Assembly: GCF_001570805.1 (NCBI RefSeq)
Contig: NZ_BCSJ01000009.1
Location: 1 to 64,000 of the forward strand
Length of the DNA stretch: 64,000 bases
Source: Brevibacterium epidermidis NBRC 14811
Lineage (GTDB): Bacteria > Actinomycetota > Actinomycetes > Actinomycetales > Brevibacteriaceae
Direction: 5' to 3'
Positions 1 to 11,230 of this stretch are shown piece by piece. How positions within the stretch are numbered: position 1 is the stretch's first letter; each line of letters starts with the position of its first letter. A model generated the notes under the pieces. The model ran no database searches. It had not been told where the DNA came from and saw nothing but the letters and a program-made list of their open reading frames with translations. Made by a program: the position numbers and the translations under genes.

Positions 1-43
1 GAGTTCGAACGAGGCCACGAGGGCATTCACATTCGTTGTGCTG

Positions 44-97
44 CTATTACTACCTGACGGCGGCGCAGCTACCTCGCGCCAGGTATCTGGGCCGCCG

Positions 98-111
<14 letters not shown>
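44..111. repeat. Dispersed palindromic repeat, copy 1
   Basis: Arms 44-64 and 91-111 are perfect 21-base reverse complements, and an inner near-palindrome around ACCTCGCGCCAGGT (71-84) gives a nested hairpin. The same element recurs at 26227-26284. The stop codon of the minus-strand acetyltransferase (98-100) lies in the right arm, so the repeat sits exactly at a gene end and could act as a terminator. There is no U-tract. It is either a REP-like genomic repeat or a family-specific terminator. Confidence 0.85.
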
Positions 112-2236
<2,125 letters not shown>

Positions 2237-2250
2237 CCTGCTGAGCCACT

Positions 2251-2273
2251 GACGGTCGGTTCACCGACCCGCG
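2251..2273 (+). terminator. Possible gdhA terminator hairpin
   Basis: GGTCGG (2254-2259), loop TTCA, CCGACC (2264-2269), with flanking GAC/GTC able to extend the stem over a small bulge, 15 bases after the gdhA stop. There is no U-run. A second pair, 2316-2326 and 2364-2374 (11 complementary bases, 37-base loop), spans the convergent gap. Confidence 0.4.
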
Positions 2274-2385
2274 TCAGCGCCGACAGCCCGATGGAGTCGA
2301 CGCTAAACACAGGACAGGCCCTGCTCAGGACGGTTGAGCTTCCATGTGAAGCACAACGGTACGGAGCAGGGCCTCTGTCGTGCGG

Positions 2386-2901
2386 TCAGCGCTTTCCGAT
2401 GGTCCCGTAGGCTTTGCGCCAGCGCAGCAGGGGACGACTCGTTCCCGCCTCGGCGCCCGCACCCATGGACACCACCTCGCCGACGACGATGTTGTGAGTC
2501 GCGACCTCGAGGATTTGGGTGAGTTCGAGCTCGAACCAGGCGATTGCCTCGGTGAGCACCGGTTGCCCGGCCTGCGGGGCGGGGAAGGTGTCGATGCCCT
2601 TGAGCGATCCGTACAGCGGCTGGCCCGACGCGCCGAGGCGTTCGGAGATGTCACGCTGATCGGAGTTGAGCAGCGAGATGGCAAAATGAGAACTCGTCTC
2701 CAGGGTCTCCATCATTCGTGAGCCGGAGTAGACGCTCACCGCCATCGTCGGGGGATCGTAGGACACGTCGAGAAACGAATCGACGGTGATCGCATGCAGC
2801 GCGCTGCCCCTGGTCGCGGAGACCACGGCGACCGCCGCGGCGATGTCATCGCTGAGTTCGCGATAGCGTTCTGTGAGGGAATCGTCGTAGGCCTGGTCCA
2901 T
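2386..2901 (-). CDS. Flavin reductase-like FMN-binding domain protein
   Basis: A 171-residue single-domain protein of the flavin reductase (FMN-binding split-barrel) family, which reduces FMN or FAD with NAD(P)H, often for a partner monooxygenase. Family features are the N-terminal AVAVVSATRGSALHAITVDS segment, the SYDPPTMAVSV strand and the HFAISLLNSDQ region. The start at 2901 is preferred over 2910 because TAGAAT plus 7 bases precedes it, the leaderless pattern seen elsewhere in this window. It is divergent from the DUF3039 gene, with back-to-back -10 boxes. No monooxygenase lies nearby, so the partner is unknown. Confidence 0.85.
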   Translation of the reverse strand: MDQAYDDSLTERYRELSDDIAAAVAVVSATRGSALHAITVDSFLDVSYDPPTMAVSVYSGSRMMETLETSSHFAISLLNSDQRDISERLGASGQPLYGSLKGIDTFPAPQAGQPVLTEAIAWFELELTQILEVATHNIVVGEVVSMGAGAEAGTSRPLLRWRKAYGTIGKR

Positions 2902-2908
2902 GACTCTC

Positions 2909-2926
2909 ATTCTAGGGAACTACAAT
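2909..2926. promoter_or_regulatory. Back-to-back -10 boxes for divergent leaderless genes
   Basis: On the minus strand TAGAAT (2909-2914) is 7 bases before ATG 2901. On the plus strand TACAAT (2921-2926) is 6 bases before ATG 2933. Transcripts would start at or next to the start codons. Confidence 0.6.
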
Positions 2927-2932
2927 GGAGCC

Positions 2933-3187
2933 ATGACCATTCCAGCTTCAGGCGGTTCAGCAACGATCGAGCGCGAGCAGTCCGAGCAGCTAGTCGAGCC
3001 CGGCGATCACGAGCGCTTCAGCCACTACGCGCCCAAGGACAAGATCATGGAGTCCATGGTGACCGGGACTCCGCTGATCGCCTTGTGCGGAAAGGTGTGG
3101 GTCCCCACGCGCGACCCCGAGCGGTTCCCGATCTGTCCCAAGTGCAAAGAGATCTACGAGACGATGTCCGAAGGACCGCAGGAGTAG
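2933..3187 (+). CDS. DUF3039 family protein
   Basis: An 84-residue actinobacterial protein of unknown function. The conserved core contains ALCGKVWVP and ICPKCKEIY; the one plus two cysteines suggest metal binding or a redox role. The start at 2933 follows TACAAT by 6 bases, so the mRNA is probably leaderless. The stop codon abuts the start of the next gene, a helicase, so the two are co-transcribed and translationally coupled. This pairing of DUF3039 with a superfamily II helicase is common in actinobacteria, which suggests a joint but unknown role in nucleic acid metabolism. Confidence 0.88.
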   Translation: MTIPASGGSATIEREQSEQLVEPGDHERFSHYAPKDKIMESMVTGTPLIALCGKVWVPTRDPERFPICPKCKEIYETMSEGPQE

Positions 3188-4981
3188 ATGTCCGCGGATC
3201 GTCTCCCATCAGCACCAGGGACCTCCGCGGCAGAACAGCTTCCACCGGCATTCCCCGAGCGCGCAGCTTGGGGAACGGCCGGAAAGTTGCGTGCCTGGCA
3301 GGCGGAGGCTCTCGAACTCTACTTTCAGAAGCAGCCCAAGGACTTCCTTGCGGTCGCGACCCCCGGGGCCGGTAAGACCACCTTCGCTCTGCGTCTGGCG
3401 GCCGAACTGCTGGCCCAGCGGGTCGTCAACCGGGTCACCGTCGTCGCTCCCACTGAACACCTCAAGGTGCAGTGGGCCGATTCGGCGGCACGTGTGGGCA
3501 TCAAGCTCGACCCGCACTTCAAGAACTCCCAGGGCAAGCACGCACCCGGCTACCACGGGGTGGCTCTGACCTATGCGCAGGTTGCGGCCAAACCGGTTCT
3601 CCACCACAACCGCACGGCGGCCGGTCGCACTCTGGTCATCCTCGACGAGGTCCACCACGGAGGCGACGCCCTGTCGTGGGGCGATGCCGTACGGGAGGCC
3701 TTCGGCCCCGCAGTTCGTCGACTGTCTCTGACGGGAACCCCGTTCCGGTCGGATACCTCACCGATCCCGTTCGTCACCTACGCTCCCGACGAGAACGGCA
3801 TCCGCACCTCGGTGGCGGACTACTCCTACGGCTACGGCCGTGCGCTCAAGGACTCCGTTGTCCGTCCTGTCCTCTTCCTCGCCTACGCCGGCGCCATGAC
3901 CTGGCGGACCAAGGCCGGCGACGAGATGTCGCACGTGCTCGGCGAGGAGACGACGAAGGACATCAACTCGCAGGCCTGGCGCACCGCCCTCGACCCGAAG
4001 GGCGACTGGATCCCGGCCGTGCTCAAGGCCGCCGATATGCGACTGACCGAAGTCCGACGCACCGTCCACGATGCCGGCGGCCTCGTCATCGCCACCGACC
4101 AGGAGGCGGCCCGCGCCTACGCCAAACGCCTGCACGAGATCACCGGAGAGAAGCCGACCGTGGTGCTCTCTGACGAAGCGGGAGCCTCGGAGCGGATCGA
4201 GAAGTTCCAGAACTCCACCGATCGGTGGATGGTCGCCGTGCGGATGGTTTCCGAAGGCGTCGACGTTCCCCGACTGTGCGTCGGCGTCTATGCGACCTCC
4301 TCGGCGACTCCGCTGTTCTTCGCACAGGCGATCGGACGCTTCGTGCGTGCCCGCAAACGCGGCGAGACCGCCTCGGTGTTCCTGCCCTCCGTGCCGATCC
4401 TCATGGCACTGGCGAACACGATGGAAGTCGAACGCGACCACGCCCTCGACCGACCGAAGAACGAGGACGAGAACGACGTCGTCGTCTTCGACGAGCAAGC
4501 CATGGAGCAGGCTAACCGCAGCGAAAGCGCGTCGTCCGACCAGCTGGGATCGTTCGAAGCCCTCGGCGCCGAAGCACTGTTCGACCGCGTGCTCTTCGAC
4601 GGCGGCGAATTCGGCACCGGCGGAGCGATCGGCTCCGAGGACGAACTCGACTTCATCGGCATTCCCGGTCTGCTCGAACCCGATCAGGTGCGTGAGCTGC
4701 TGAGCACTCAGCAGGCCCGGCAGGCGAAACGCAAGACTGCGGCGGCTCCTCCGGCCCCCGAAGTCGAGACGGGCGAGCTCGAACACCGTGCGATGAAGGA
4801 AGAGCGCAATCAGCTCCAGAGCCTCGTCGGCGCCTGGTCGAGGCGGACCGGCACACCGCATCAGAACGTCCACGTCGAACTGCGCAAGGCATGCGGGGGA
4901 CCGGCCGTCGCTCAAGCCACGCGTGAGCAGATCCAGGCCCGGATCAAGAAGCTGCAGGGCTGGTTCATCGGCAAGAAGTGA
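3188..4981 (+). CDS. DEAD/DEAH-box superfamily II helicase
   Basis: A 597-residue ATP-dependent nucleic acid helicase or translocase. The motifs run in order: Walker A ATPGAGKTTF (about 57-66), DEVH box ILDEVHHGGD (151-160), motif III LTGTPFRSD (181-189) and motif VI QAIGRFVRAR in the second RecA domain. The C-terminal third is acidic, then basic, and resembles no named domain that I can identify. ATG follows the DUF3039 stop directly, with AGGAG just upstream. It belongs to the helicase family regularly found beside DUF3039; DNA repair or RNA processing are both possible and the sequence does not decide between them. Confidence 0.85.
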   Translation: MSADRLPSAPGTSAAEQLPPAFPERAAWGTAGKLRAWQAEALELYFQKQPKDFLAVATPGAGKTTFALRLAAELLAQRVVNRVTVVAPTEHLKVQWADSAARVGIKLDPHFKNSQGKHAPGYHGVALTYAQVAAKPVLHHNRTAAGRTLVILDEVHHGGDALSWGDAVREAFGPAVRRLSLTGTPFRSDTSPIPFVTYAPDENGIRTSVADYSYGYGRALKDSVVRPVLFLAYAGAMTWRTKAGDEMSHVLGEETTKDINSQAWRTALDPKGDWIPAVLKAADMRLTEVRRTVHDAGGLVIATDQEAARAYAKRLHEITGEKPTVVLSDEAGASERIEKFQNSTDRWMVAVRMVSEGVDVPRLCVGVYATSSATPLFFAQAIGRFVRARKRGETASVFLPSVPILMALANTMEVERDHALDRPKNEDENDVVVFDEQAMEQANRSESASSDQLGSFEALGAEALFDRVLFDGGEFGTGGAIGSEDELDFIGIPGLLEPDQVRELLSTQQARQAKRKTAAAPPAPEVETGELEHRAMKEERNQLQSLVGAWSRRTGTPHQNVHVELRKACGGPAVAQATREQIQARIKKLQGWFIGKK

Positions 4982-5049
4982 CACTCAGACGCCAGCAGGG
5001 GAGTCCCGCCGAGCGTGAGATGAGCGAAGTTCGGTGCGAGATCAGCGAT

Positions 5050-5084
5050 GCCGCCGAGGCAGACAGTGCGTCAGCCTCGGCGGC
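5050..5084. terminator. Bidirectional terminator hairpin
   Basis: Perfect 11-bp stem GCCGCCGAGGC (5050-5060) and GCCTCGGCGGC (5074-5084) with a 13-base loop, between the convergent helicase and pncB genes. No strong U-tract. Confidence 0.65.
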
Positions 5085-5135
5085 TTCGTCGATGACGGGG
5101 TGGGGTGCGGCTCAGTTGATGGGGTGAAGTGCTGC

Positions 5136-6455
5136 TCAGTTGGAGTAGAACACGGTGGGGATGGCGGGCTCGCCGTCCTGCAAGCGCCTGGCCGAACGCG
5201 GCAGCTCCGCCAGGGACTCGTCATGTCGGGCGCAGGCCTTCTTCACACCTGCCGCACCGACGAACGACTCATCGACCTCACCGTCGACGACAAGATCGAC
5301 GCTGAGCCGGCGGCCTTCACCGACGTCATCTGGCAGCGTCGGAATGCCGACGGCCTCCTCGACCGCGATCGGACCGTCGATGAGGCGCAGCGCCTCTTTG
5401 TGTCCGCCGCGTGAGGGCTTGCCCGACGAGTGCTTGGCCACCGAGGTCCACTCGCCGGCCTCATCGGCGCGCGCCACGAGCTTGTACACGAGCCCGGCGG
5501 CCGGGGCTCCCGAGCCGGTGACCACACGTGTGCCGACACCATAGGAATCGACGGGGGAGGCGGCCAGCGCGGCGATCGCGTACTCGTCGAGATCACTCGT
5601 GACGGTGATCGTCGTGTCGCGGGCGCCGAGGCGATCCAGGCTCTCGCGAACCTCACTGGCCTGTTCGATGAGGTCACCGGAATCGATGCGCACACCGCCG
5701 AGCTTCGGGCCGGCCAGCTCGATCGCCGTGGTCAGCGCCTCCTCGACATCGTAGGTGTCCAAGAGCAGAGTCGTATCGGTGCCCAGCGACTTCAACTGTG
5801 CGGCGAAGGCCTCTCGCTCGGAATCGTGGAGGAGAGTGAACGAATGTGCCGAGGTGCCGATCGTGCGCAGACCGTACTGCAGACCGGCCGCCAGGTTCGA
5901 CGTCGATGCGAAACCGCCGATGACAGCGGCCCGAGCCGCAGCCACGGCTGCATGCTCGTTCGTGCGTCGTCCGCCCATCTCCGCGCAGGGTCGGTCGCCG
6001 GCCGCCTGAGCCATCCGCGATGCCGCCGAGGCGACCGCACAGTCATAGTTCATCGCCGAGAGGATGAGCGTCTCCAGGATGACGCCCTCGGCGAACGTCG
6101 ATTCGATTGTGAGCAGCGGTGAGCCGGGGAAGTAGATCTCCCCTTCGGCATAGCCGCGGATATTGCCCGTGAACCGATAGTTCGCCAACCAGTCGATGGT
6201 GCGCGAGTCGACGATGTTCTCCCTGCTGAGGAACGAGAGCTCGGCATCGTCGAAGCGGAAATCGCGGATCATCTCGAGGATCCGACCGGTACCGGCGACA
6301 ACACCGTAGCGGCGACCTGCGGGAAGACTGCGGCCGAAGACTTCGAAGAGGCTCTTGCGGTGGGCGGCGCCGGATTCCAGGGCCGCCTGCACCATCGTCA
6401 ATTCGTACTGATCCGTGAAGAACGCCGTCGAATCGGTCCGTGTGAGATCACTCAT
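5136..6455 (-). CDS. pncB: Nicotinate phosphoribosyltransferase
   Basis: The enzyme joins nicotinate and PRPP to give nicotinate mononucleotide in NAD salvage (Preiss-Handler pathway), with ATP hydrolysis. The 439-residue protein has the family N-terminus (FFTDQYELTM), the central segment ending GGRRTNEHAA, and the phosphate-binding region RIDSGDL. Its length fits actinobacterial PncB proteins (about 440). The ATG at 6455 is preceded by TAAGAT plus 7 bases, so the mRNA may be leaderless. It is divergent from clpS. NAD supply links it in theme to ndh in this window, but nothing shows co-regulation. Confidence 0.95.
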   Translation of the reverse strand: MSDLTRTDSTAFFTDQYELTMVQAALESGAAHRKSLFEVFGRSLPAGRRYGVVAGTGRILEMIRDFRFDDAELSFLSRENIVDSRTIDWLANYRFTGNIRGYAEGEIYFPGSPLLTIESTFAEGVILETLILSAMNYDCAVASAASRMAQAAGDRPCAEMGGRRTNEHAAVAAARAAVIGGFASTSNLAAGLQYGLRTIGTSAHSFTLLHDSEREAFAAQLKSLGTDTTLLLDTYDVEEALTTAIELAGPKLGGVRIDSGDLIEQASEVRESLDRLGARDTTITVTSDLDEYAIAALAASPVDSYGVGTRVVTGSGAPAAGLVYKLVARADEAGEWTSVAKHSSGKPSRGGHKEALRLIDGPIAVEEAVGIPTLPDDVGEGRRLSVDLVVDGEVDESFVGAAGVKKACARHDESLAELPRSARRLQDGEPAIPTVFYSN

Positions 6456-6462
6456 AGGCGCG

Positions 6463-6501
6463 ATCTTACGTCACGACAGCGTCAGTGTTCTGCCGTAAGC
6501 T
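6463..6501. promoter_or_regulatory. Divergent leaderless promoters of pncB and clpS
   Basis: Minus strand: TAAGAT (6463-6468) is 7 bases before ATG 6455. Plus strand: ACGACA (6473-6478), 17 bases, TAAGCT (6496-6501), then 6 bases to GTG 6508. Confidence 0.5.
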
Positions 6502-6507
6502 GGAAAC

Positions 6508-6813
6508 GTGAGCAATCCAACGACCCCAGTGCTCGAGCCGGACGTCGAGGTTCGACCGGCCGAAGACCTGGCCAAACCCTGGAGGACCGTCGTCTTCAAC
6601 GACCCGGTCAACCTCATGAGCTACGTCAGCTTCGTGTTCCAAACCTACTTCGGATACTCCGAGGAGAAGGCCCACTCACTCATGCTCGAAGTCCATGAGA
6701 ACGGCCGCTCCGTGGTCGCCACCGGAGGTCGCGAAGCAATGGAACGAGACACTCAAGCGATGCACGAATACGGCCTGTGGGCTGCGTGCCAACCCGATTC
6801 AGGATCCGACTGA
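6508..6813 (+). CDS. clpS: ClpS, N-end rule adaptor for ClpCP/ClpAP
   Basis: A 101-residue adaptor that delivers proteins with destabilising N-terminal residues to the Clp protease. The core motif VVFNDPVNLMSYV and the region HENGRSVVATGGRE are diagnostic. The start is GTG, six bases after a TAAGCT box, with only GGAAA as a weak ribosome-binding site, so it is probably leaderless. The next gene (DUF2017) begins three bases after its stop, and the order clpS-DUF2017 is conserved in actinobacteria. It heads an operon that probably runs through rph and rdgB. Confidence 0.96.
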   Translation: MSNPTTPVLEPDVEVRPAEDLAKPWRTVVFNDPVNLMSYVSFVFQTYFGYSEEKAHSLMLEVHENGRSVVATGGREAMERDTQAMHEYGLWAACQPDSGSD

Positions 6814-6816
6814 CAC

Positions 6817-7395
6817 ATGGCCGCTATCGACGCACGTGGGGACGATGTCGTCCTCACCCTGCAGGACAACGAACGCTCGCTCATGCTCACCGTATTCACC
6901 GATCTCGCAGCATTGCTGGCCGAAGACGGTGACAGCGATGATGACCGTCCGGACTCGGAGAACTGGGAAGCCCGGCTCGGACTCGTCGACCGCCCCCGCC
7001 CGGTGGACCCGGCACTGCTGCGGCTGCTGCCCGACGTCGACCCCGATGACGAAGAGCGTTCAGCGGAGTTCCGCCGCCTCACCGAGTTCGACCTCAAACA
7101 GGCCAAGGCGCACAATGTGCGCATCGTGCTGCTGGGGCTGAGCAAGGGCAACGACATCTCCCTGACCCGGGACGAGGTGCTCGCCTGGATGAAAGGGCTC
7201 AACGATCTGCGACTCGTCCTCGCCGTCCGCCTCGGGATCGACACCGAGGAGGCACAGGAGGAGAAGTACGCCCACCGCGAGGACCTCTCCGAATCGGAAG
7301 ACCTCACTCTGACCCTGTACGACTTCCTGACCTGGATTCAGGACCGACTGACGACGACCTTGCTCGACCAGACGCAAGGGGATGACGAGCTATGA
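6817..7395 (+). CDS. DUF2017 family protein
   Basis: A 192-residue soluble, acidic, mostly helical protein that follows clpS in most actinobacteria. Its function is not established; the constant linkage to clpS suggests a role in Clp-mediated proteolysis. No catalytic motif is visible. The ATG follows the clpS stop by three bases, and its stop overlaps the start of the next gene (ATGA at 7392-7395). The call rests on context and overall composition. Confidence 0.8.
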   Translation: MAAIDARGDDVVLTLQDNERSLMLTVFTDLAALLAEDGDSDDDRPDSENWEARLGLVDRPRPVDPALLRLLPDVDPDDEERSAEFRRLTEFDLKQAKAHNVRIVLLGLSKGNDISLTRDEVLAWMKGLNDLRLVLAVRLGIDTEEAQEEKYAHREDLSESEDLTLTLYDFLTWIQDRLTTTLLDQTQGDDEL

Positions 7396-8213
7396 AACTC
7401 ACCGCTATCGGCACCGCCGGCTCCTTCCCGGGACGCGGCGCCCTCGCCAGCTGCTACCTCATCGAAACCGAAGAGGACACACCCACTCGCATCATCCTCG
7501 ACCTCGGGTCCGGTGCGCTCAGCCCCCTGCAGGAGACGATCGACACCGATCGTCTCTCCGGGATCGTGCTCAGCCACCTCCACCCGGATCACTGCATGGA
7601 CATGACCGGCCTGTACGTCAAGCACTGCTTCGACCCGAAGTTCTTCAACGGCGACATCTCCGACACCGGAACGATCCGCACCCGCACGCCGGTCTTCGCT
7701 CCGGCCGGTGCGAAGGAACGGCTGGCCCGGGCGTACTTCACGGATCCTGGAAAGTCCCCGGTCGCCAACGGGGGAGACGACTCGGACTTCTCCCACGCCT
7801 TCGAGTTCAACGACATCGACCACGGAAGCCGGCACCAGATCGGATCGCTGACCATCGAAGCCTTCCTCGTCGACCATCCCGTCGAGGCCTACGCTCTGCG
7901 GATCACGGACGCGGCCGGGAAGGTCATCACATATTCCGGAGACAGCGACGAGTGCGACAACCTCGTCGAGGCGGCGAAGGGCGCCGACCTCTTCCTCTGC
8001 GAAGCCGCCTTCCAGGAAGACCGCGACACTGCACGCGGCATCCACCTGACCGGCAAACGCGCCGGACGGGTCGCGCAGAACGCCGAGGCGGCAGCGCTCG
8101 TGCTCACCCACATCCCGATCTGGACCGACTGCTCCATCGTTCGCGGTGAGGCGGCCGGGGAGTACCGTGGACCCATCGAACTGGCGAAGCCCGGAGCCAC
8201 CTGGACCGTGTGA
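7392..8213 (+). CDS. MBL-fold metallo-hydrolase
   Basis: A 273-residue metallo-beta-lactamase-fold hydrolase. The metal site HLHPDH (62-67) is followed by a downstream aspartate in YSGDSDECD and a late histidine in LTHIPIW. It resembles the RNase Z-like/phosphodiesterase branch of the fold. It overlaps DUF2017 by 4 bases, and rph follows 48 bases later. This order is shared by many actinobacteria, which suggests RNA or nucleotide metabolism, but the substrate is unknown. Confidence 0.88.
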   Translation: MKLTAIGTAGSFPGRGALASCYLIETEEDTPTRIILDLGSGALSPLQETIDTDRLSGIVLSHLHPDHCMDMTGLYVKHCFDPKFFNGDISDTGTIRTRTPVFAPAGAKERLARAYFTDPGKSPVANGGDDSDFSHAFEFNDIDHGSRHQIGSLTIEAFLVDHPVEAYALRITDAAGKVITYSGDSDECDNLVEAAKGADLFLCEAAFQEDRDTARGIHLTGKRAGRVAQNAEAAALVLTHIPIWTDCSIVRGEAAGEYRGPIELAKPGATWTV

Positions 8214-8261
8214 GTCGCCAGCGACCAGCAGACACCATCAGCGAAACGAAAGAGGCAGACA

Positions 8262-8984
8262 GTGCGAGCAGACGGCCGTGCAGCAGACGAACTCCGTGAA
8301 GTCCGGATCACCCCGGACTGGATCAACACCGCCGAAGGATCCGCGCTCGTGGAATTCGGCAACACCCGCGTCCTCTGCGCGGCCTCGCTGACCGAAGGAG
8401 TGCCGCGTTGGCTCAAGGGCCAGGGTCGCGGATGGGTCACCGCCGAATACGCCATGCTCCCGCGGGCCACCGGTTCCCGCAGCACCCGCGAGTCCGTCAA
8501 GGGCAAACAGGGCGGACGCACCCACGAGATCTCCCGCCTCATCGGTCGCAGCCTGCGCGCGGTCATCGACATGGACAAGCTCGGCGAGAACACCCTCGTC
8601 CTCGACTGCGACGTCCTCCAGGCCGACGGCGGCACCCGCACCGCGTCGATCACCGGAGCCTATGTGGCGCTGGCGAAGGCCATCGACAAGGGACGCTCGA
8701 CCGGGCTCATCCCCGCCGCCCACCAGCCGATCATCGACTCGGTGTCGGCCATCAGCGTCGGCATCATCGACGGAGAACCCCTCCTCGACCTGCCCTACGT
8801 CGAGGACTCGCGCGCCGAAACCGATATGAACGTCGTCATGACCGGTTCCGGAAAGTTCATCGAAGTCCAGGGCACCGCCGAGGGAGCACCGTTCGACCGT
8901 GATGAACTCGGCAAGCTGCTCGACCTCGCCGCCCACGGCTGCACCGAACTCACCCGCATCCAGTCCGAAGTGCTCGCCGGATGA
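8262..8984 (+). CDS. rph: Ribonuclease PH
   Basis: A phosphorolytic 3'-to-5' exoribonuclease that trims the 3' ends of tRNA precursors. The 240-residue protein has the expected RNase PH length and hallmark segments ([50 protein letters not shown]). The start is GTG 8262 with AAAGAGG about 6 bases upstream. It overlaps rdgB by 4 bases (ATGA), a pairing found throughout actinobacteria. Confidence 0.97.
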   Translation: MRADGRAADELREVRITPDWINTAEGSALVEFGNTRVLCAASLTEGVPRWLKGQGRGWVTAEYAMLPRATGSRSTRESVKGKQGGRTHEISRLIGRSLRAVIDMDKLGENTLVLDCDVLQADGGTRTASITGAYVALAKAIDKGRSTGLIPAAHQPIIDSVSAISVGIIDGEPLLDLPYVEDSRAETDMNVVMTGSGKFIEVQGTAEGAPFDRDELGKLLDLAAHGCTELTRIQSEVLAG

Positions 8985-9586
8985 CGACCTTCGTCCTCGC
9001 CACTCACAATGAGGGCAAGAAACGAGAACTGCTGACCATCCTCGGCCCCGTCCTCGGTGCCGACACCCAGGTGCTCACCGCCGCCGAGGCGGGACTGGCC
9101 GATGTCGCCGAAACCGGAGTCACGTTCACGGAGAACGCCCTCATCAAGGCCCGTGCCGCGGCAGCGGCGACAGGTCACACCGCCATCGCCGACGACTCGG
9201 GAATCAGCGTCGACGTCCTCGGCGGTGCACCGGGGATCTTCTCCGCCCGCTGGGCCGGCCGACACGGTGACGACAGAGCGAACCTCGAACTCCTTCTCGC
9301 CCAGTTGGGCGATATCGCGGCCGAACACCGCGGAGCACAGTTCCGCTGCGCAGCAGCCGCTGTGACCGCCGACGGTCGCGAGTTCACTGCCGAGGGCGTG
9401 ATGCCTGGACGTCTTGCCACCGAGCCCAAGGGCGAGAACGGCTTCGGCTACGATCCGATCTTCGTCCCCGAGGGGTCAGAGCACAGTGCCGCCGAGATGA
9501 CCGCAGAGGAGAAGAACTCACGGTCCCACCGCCGGTTCGCCTTCGACGCTCTGGCCGCGATCCTCGCCGACGAGCCGAACCTCTGA
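8981..9586 (+). CDS. rdgB: XTP/dITP diphosphatase (HAM1 family)
   Basis: It hydrolyses non-canonical purine triphosphates (dITP, XTP) to monophosphates and so keeps them out of DNA and RNA. The 201-residue protein begins with the substrate-binding [11 protein letters not shown] and contains [15 protein letters not shown] and the C-terminal SHRRFAF, all family signatures. It is translationally coupled to rph by a 4-base overlap and ends the clpS-rdgB operon. Confidence 0.96.
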   Translation: MTTFVLATHNEGKKRELLTILGPVLGADTQVLTAAEAGLADVAETGVTFTENALIKARAAAAATGHTAIADDSGISVDVLGGAPGIFSARWAGRHGDDRANLELLLAQLGDIAAEHRGAQFRCAAAAVTADGREFTAEGVMPGRLATEPKGENGFGYDPIFVPEGSEHSAAEMTAEEKNSRSHRRFAFDALAAILADEPNL

Positions 9587-9647
9587 GCCACCTTCTGAGA
9601 GTGCCCAGCATCTGAACACAACCGCCTCACCAGCTGAGAACTTCGGA

Positions 9648-9653
9648 TACACT
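9648..9653 (+). promoter_or_regulatory. Possible -10 box for the peptide ABC operon
   Basis: TACACT about 60 bases before the lipoprotein start would place transcription near 9660 and leave a 50-base leader with a clear GAGGAG ribosome-binding site at 9703-9708. No convincing -35. Confidence 0.4.
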
Positions 9654-9712
9654 GACGATGCTTGAGTGTTGGCGACCGGCCCTCTTCGTGGTCGGCGAAA
9701 TCGAGGAGAACA

Positions 9713-11218
9713 ATGAAGACTCCGCGCATCATGACGTGGGTGGCGGCCGCTGCCGCCACAAGCCTGCTGATCACAGGCTGTTCGGCCGGAGCCTCCGACA
9801 GCGGAGGCGATGCGCAGAAGAAGGACTCGATGACCATCGCCTTCACCGCCGAACCGGTCAACCTCGACTTCACCTCCACCTCGGGGGTCGCCATTCCCGA
9901 AGCGCTGATGGAGAACGTCTACGAATCCCTCGTCCGTCTCGACGGCGAAGGCGAGATCCAACCTGCGCTGGCCAAGGACTGGACTCTGTCCGGTGACCGC
10001 AAGACCTACACCTTCGAACTACAAGACGGTGTGAAGTTCTCCAACGGTGCGGACTTCACCAGCGAAGACGTCAAGTACTCCTACGAACGAGTGCAGGACG
10101 ACTGGAAGAACGCACTGAAGTCGAAGATGGACATCGTCGAGTCCATCGAGACCCCCGACGACTCCACCGTCACGATCGAGTTGAAGAAGCCGTCGAACAC
10201 CTGGCTGTTCAATCTCACCAGCCTCGTCGGCGCCGTCTTCGACACCGAGGGAACCGACGACCTGGCGAACGAAGCCATCGGCACCGGCCCCTTCGAGATC
10301 GAAAAATTCACGCGTGGGCAGTCCATCGACTTCGCCGCCCGCGACGACTACTGGGGCGAGAAGCCGTCGCTGAACTCGGTCCAGTTCAAATACTTCAAGG
10401 ATGCGGTCTCGGCCTCGAACGCCCTGAAGTCCGGAGAGATCGACCTCGTCTCCAACCTCCAGGCACCCGAATTGGCCGGAGAGTTCCAGAGCGACGACTA
10501 CCAGATCGTCTCCGGCACCACGAACGGCGAGGTCGTGCTGTCGATGAACAACGCCGAGGGCATCTTCAAGGACAAGAAGGCCCGCGAAGCCGTGATGTAT
10601 GCGATCGACCGCAAGGCCGTCCTCGACACCGCGTGGGCCGGCTACGGCGAGCTCATCGGTTCGATGGTGCCCCCGACCGACCCGTACTACGAAGACCTCA
10701 CCGGAGTGTGGAAGTACAACCCGAAGAAGGCCAAGCAGCTCGTCGACGAGGCCGGGATCAAGGGCGAGGAGTTCGCCTTCACCGTGCCGAACCTGCCGTA
10801 TGCGAAAGCGATCTCCGAAATCGTTTCCGCTCAGCTCGAAGAGGTCGGCCTGAAGGCGAAGATCTCCACTCAGGAGTTCCCGGCAGTTTGGTTGGACAAG
10901 ACGTTCACCGAACACGATTTTGACATGTCGGTGATCAACCACGCCGAACCGCGTGACATCCTCACCGTGTTCTCGAAGGACTACTACATCGGCTACGACG
11001 ACTCGAAGATCAAGAAGATCGCGGAGAAGGCCGATACCGGCACCGAAGAGGAGTACATCTCGGGAATGAAGGAGATCGCAAGCACGATCACCGAGGATGC
11101 CGCCTCGGACTTCCTCTTCCTGTTCCCGAATCTCGTCATCGCCAAGTCCGATATCGAGGGGATACCCGCAAACCGCGTCTCCGACGCGTTCAAGATCGCC
11201 GACCTCGGCTGGGCCTGA
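9713..11218 (+). CDS. ABC transporter substrate-binding lipoprotein, peptide/nickel family (SBP_bac_5)
   Basis: A 501-residue extracytoplasmic solute receptor. The signal peptide ends in a lipobox LLITGC with the modified cysteine at residue 23. The mature protein has the SBP_bac_5 pattern: the conserved region near PALAKDWTLSGD, ANEAIGTGPFEIEKF, and a C-terminal lobe. The start at 9713 is supported by GAGGAG about 5 bases upstream. Two permeases, a fused double ATPase and an amidase follow on the same strand, so the receptor probably brings in oligopeptides or amide compounds. The substrate cannot be read from sequence. Confidence 0.93.
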   Translation: MKTPRIMTWVAAAAATSLLITGCSAGASDSGGDAQKKDSMTIAFTAEPVNLDFTSTSGVAIPEALMENVYESLVRLDGEGEIQPALAKDWTLSGDRKTYTFELQDGVKFSNGADFTSEDVKYSYERVQDDWKNALKSKMDIVESIETPDDSTVTIELKKPSNTWLFNLTSLVGAVFDTEGTDDLANEAIGTGPFEIEKFTRGQSIDFAARDDYWGEKPSLNSVQFKYFKDAVSASNALKSGEIDLVSNLQAPELAGEFQSDDYQIVSGTTNGEVVLSMNNAEGIFKDKKAREAVMYAIDRKAVLDTAWAGYGELIGSMVPPTDPYYEDLTGVWKYNPKKAKQLVDEAGIKGEEFAFTVPNLPYAKAISEIVSAQLEEVGLKAKISTQEFPAVWLDKTFTEHDFDMSVINHAEPRDILTVFSKDYYIGYDDSKIKKIAEKADTGTEEEYISGMKEIASTITEDAASDFLFLFPNLVIAKSDIEGIPANRVSDAFKIADLGWA

Positions 11219-11230
11219 CCGCGAACGTCG

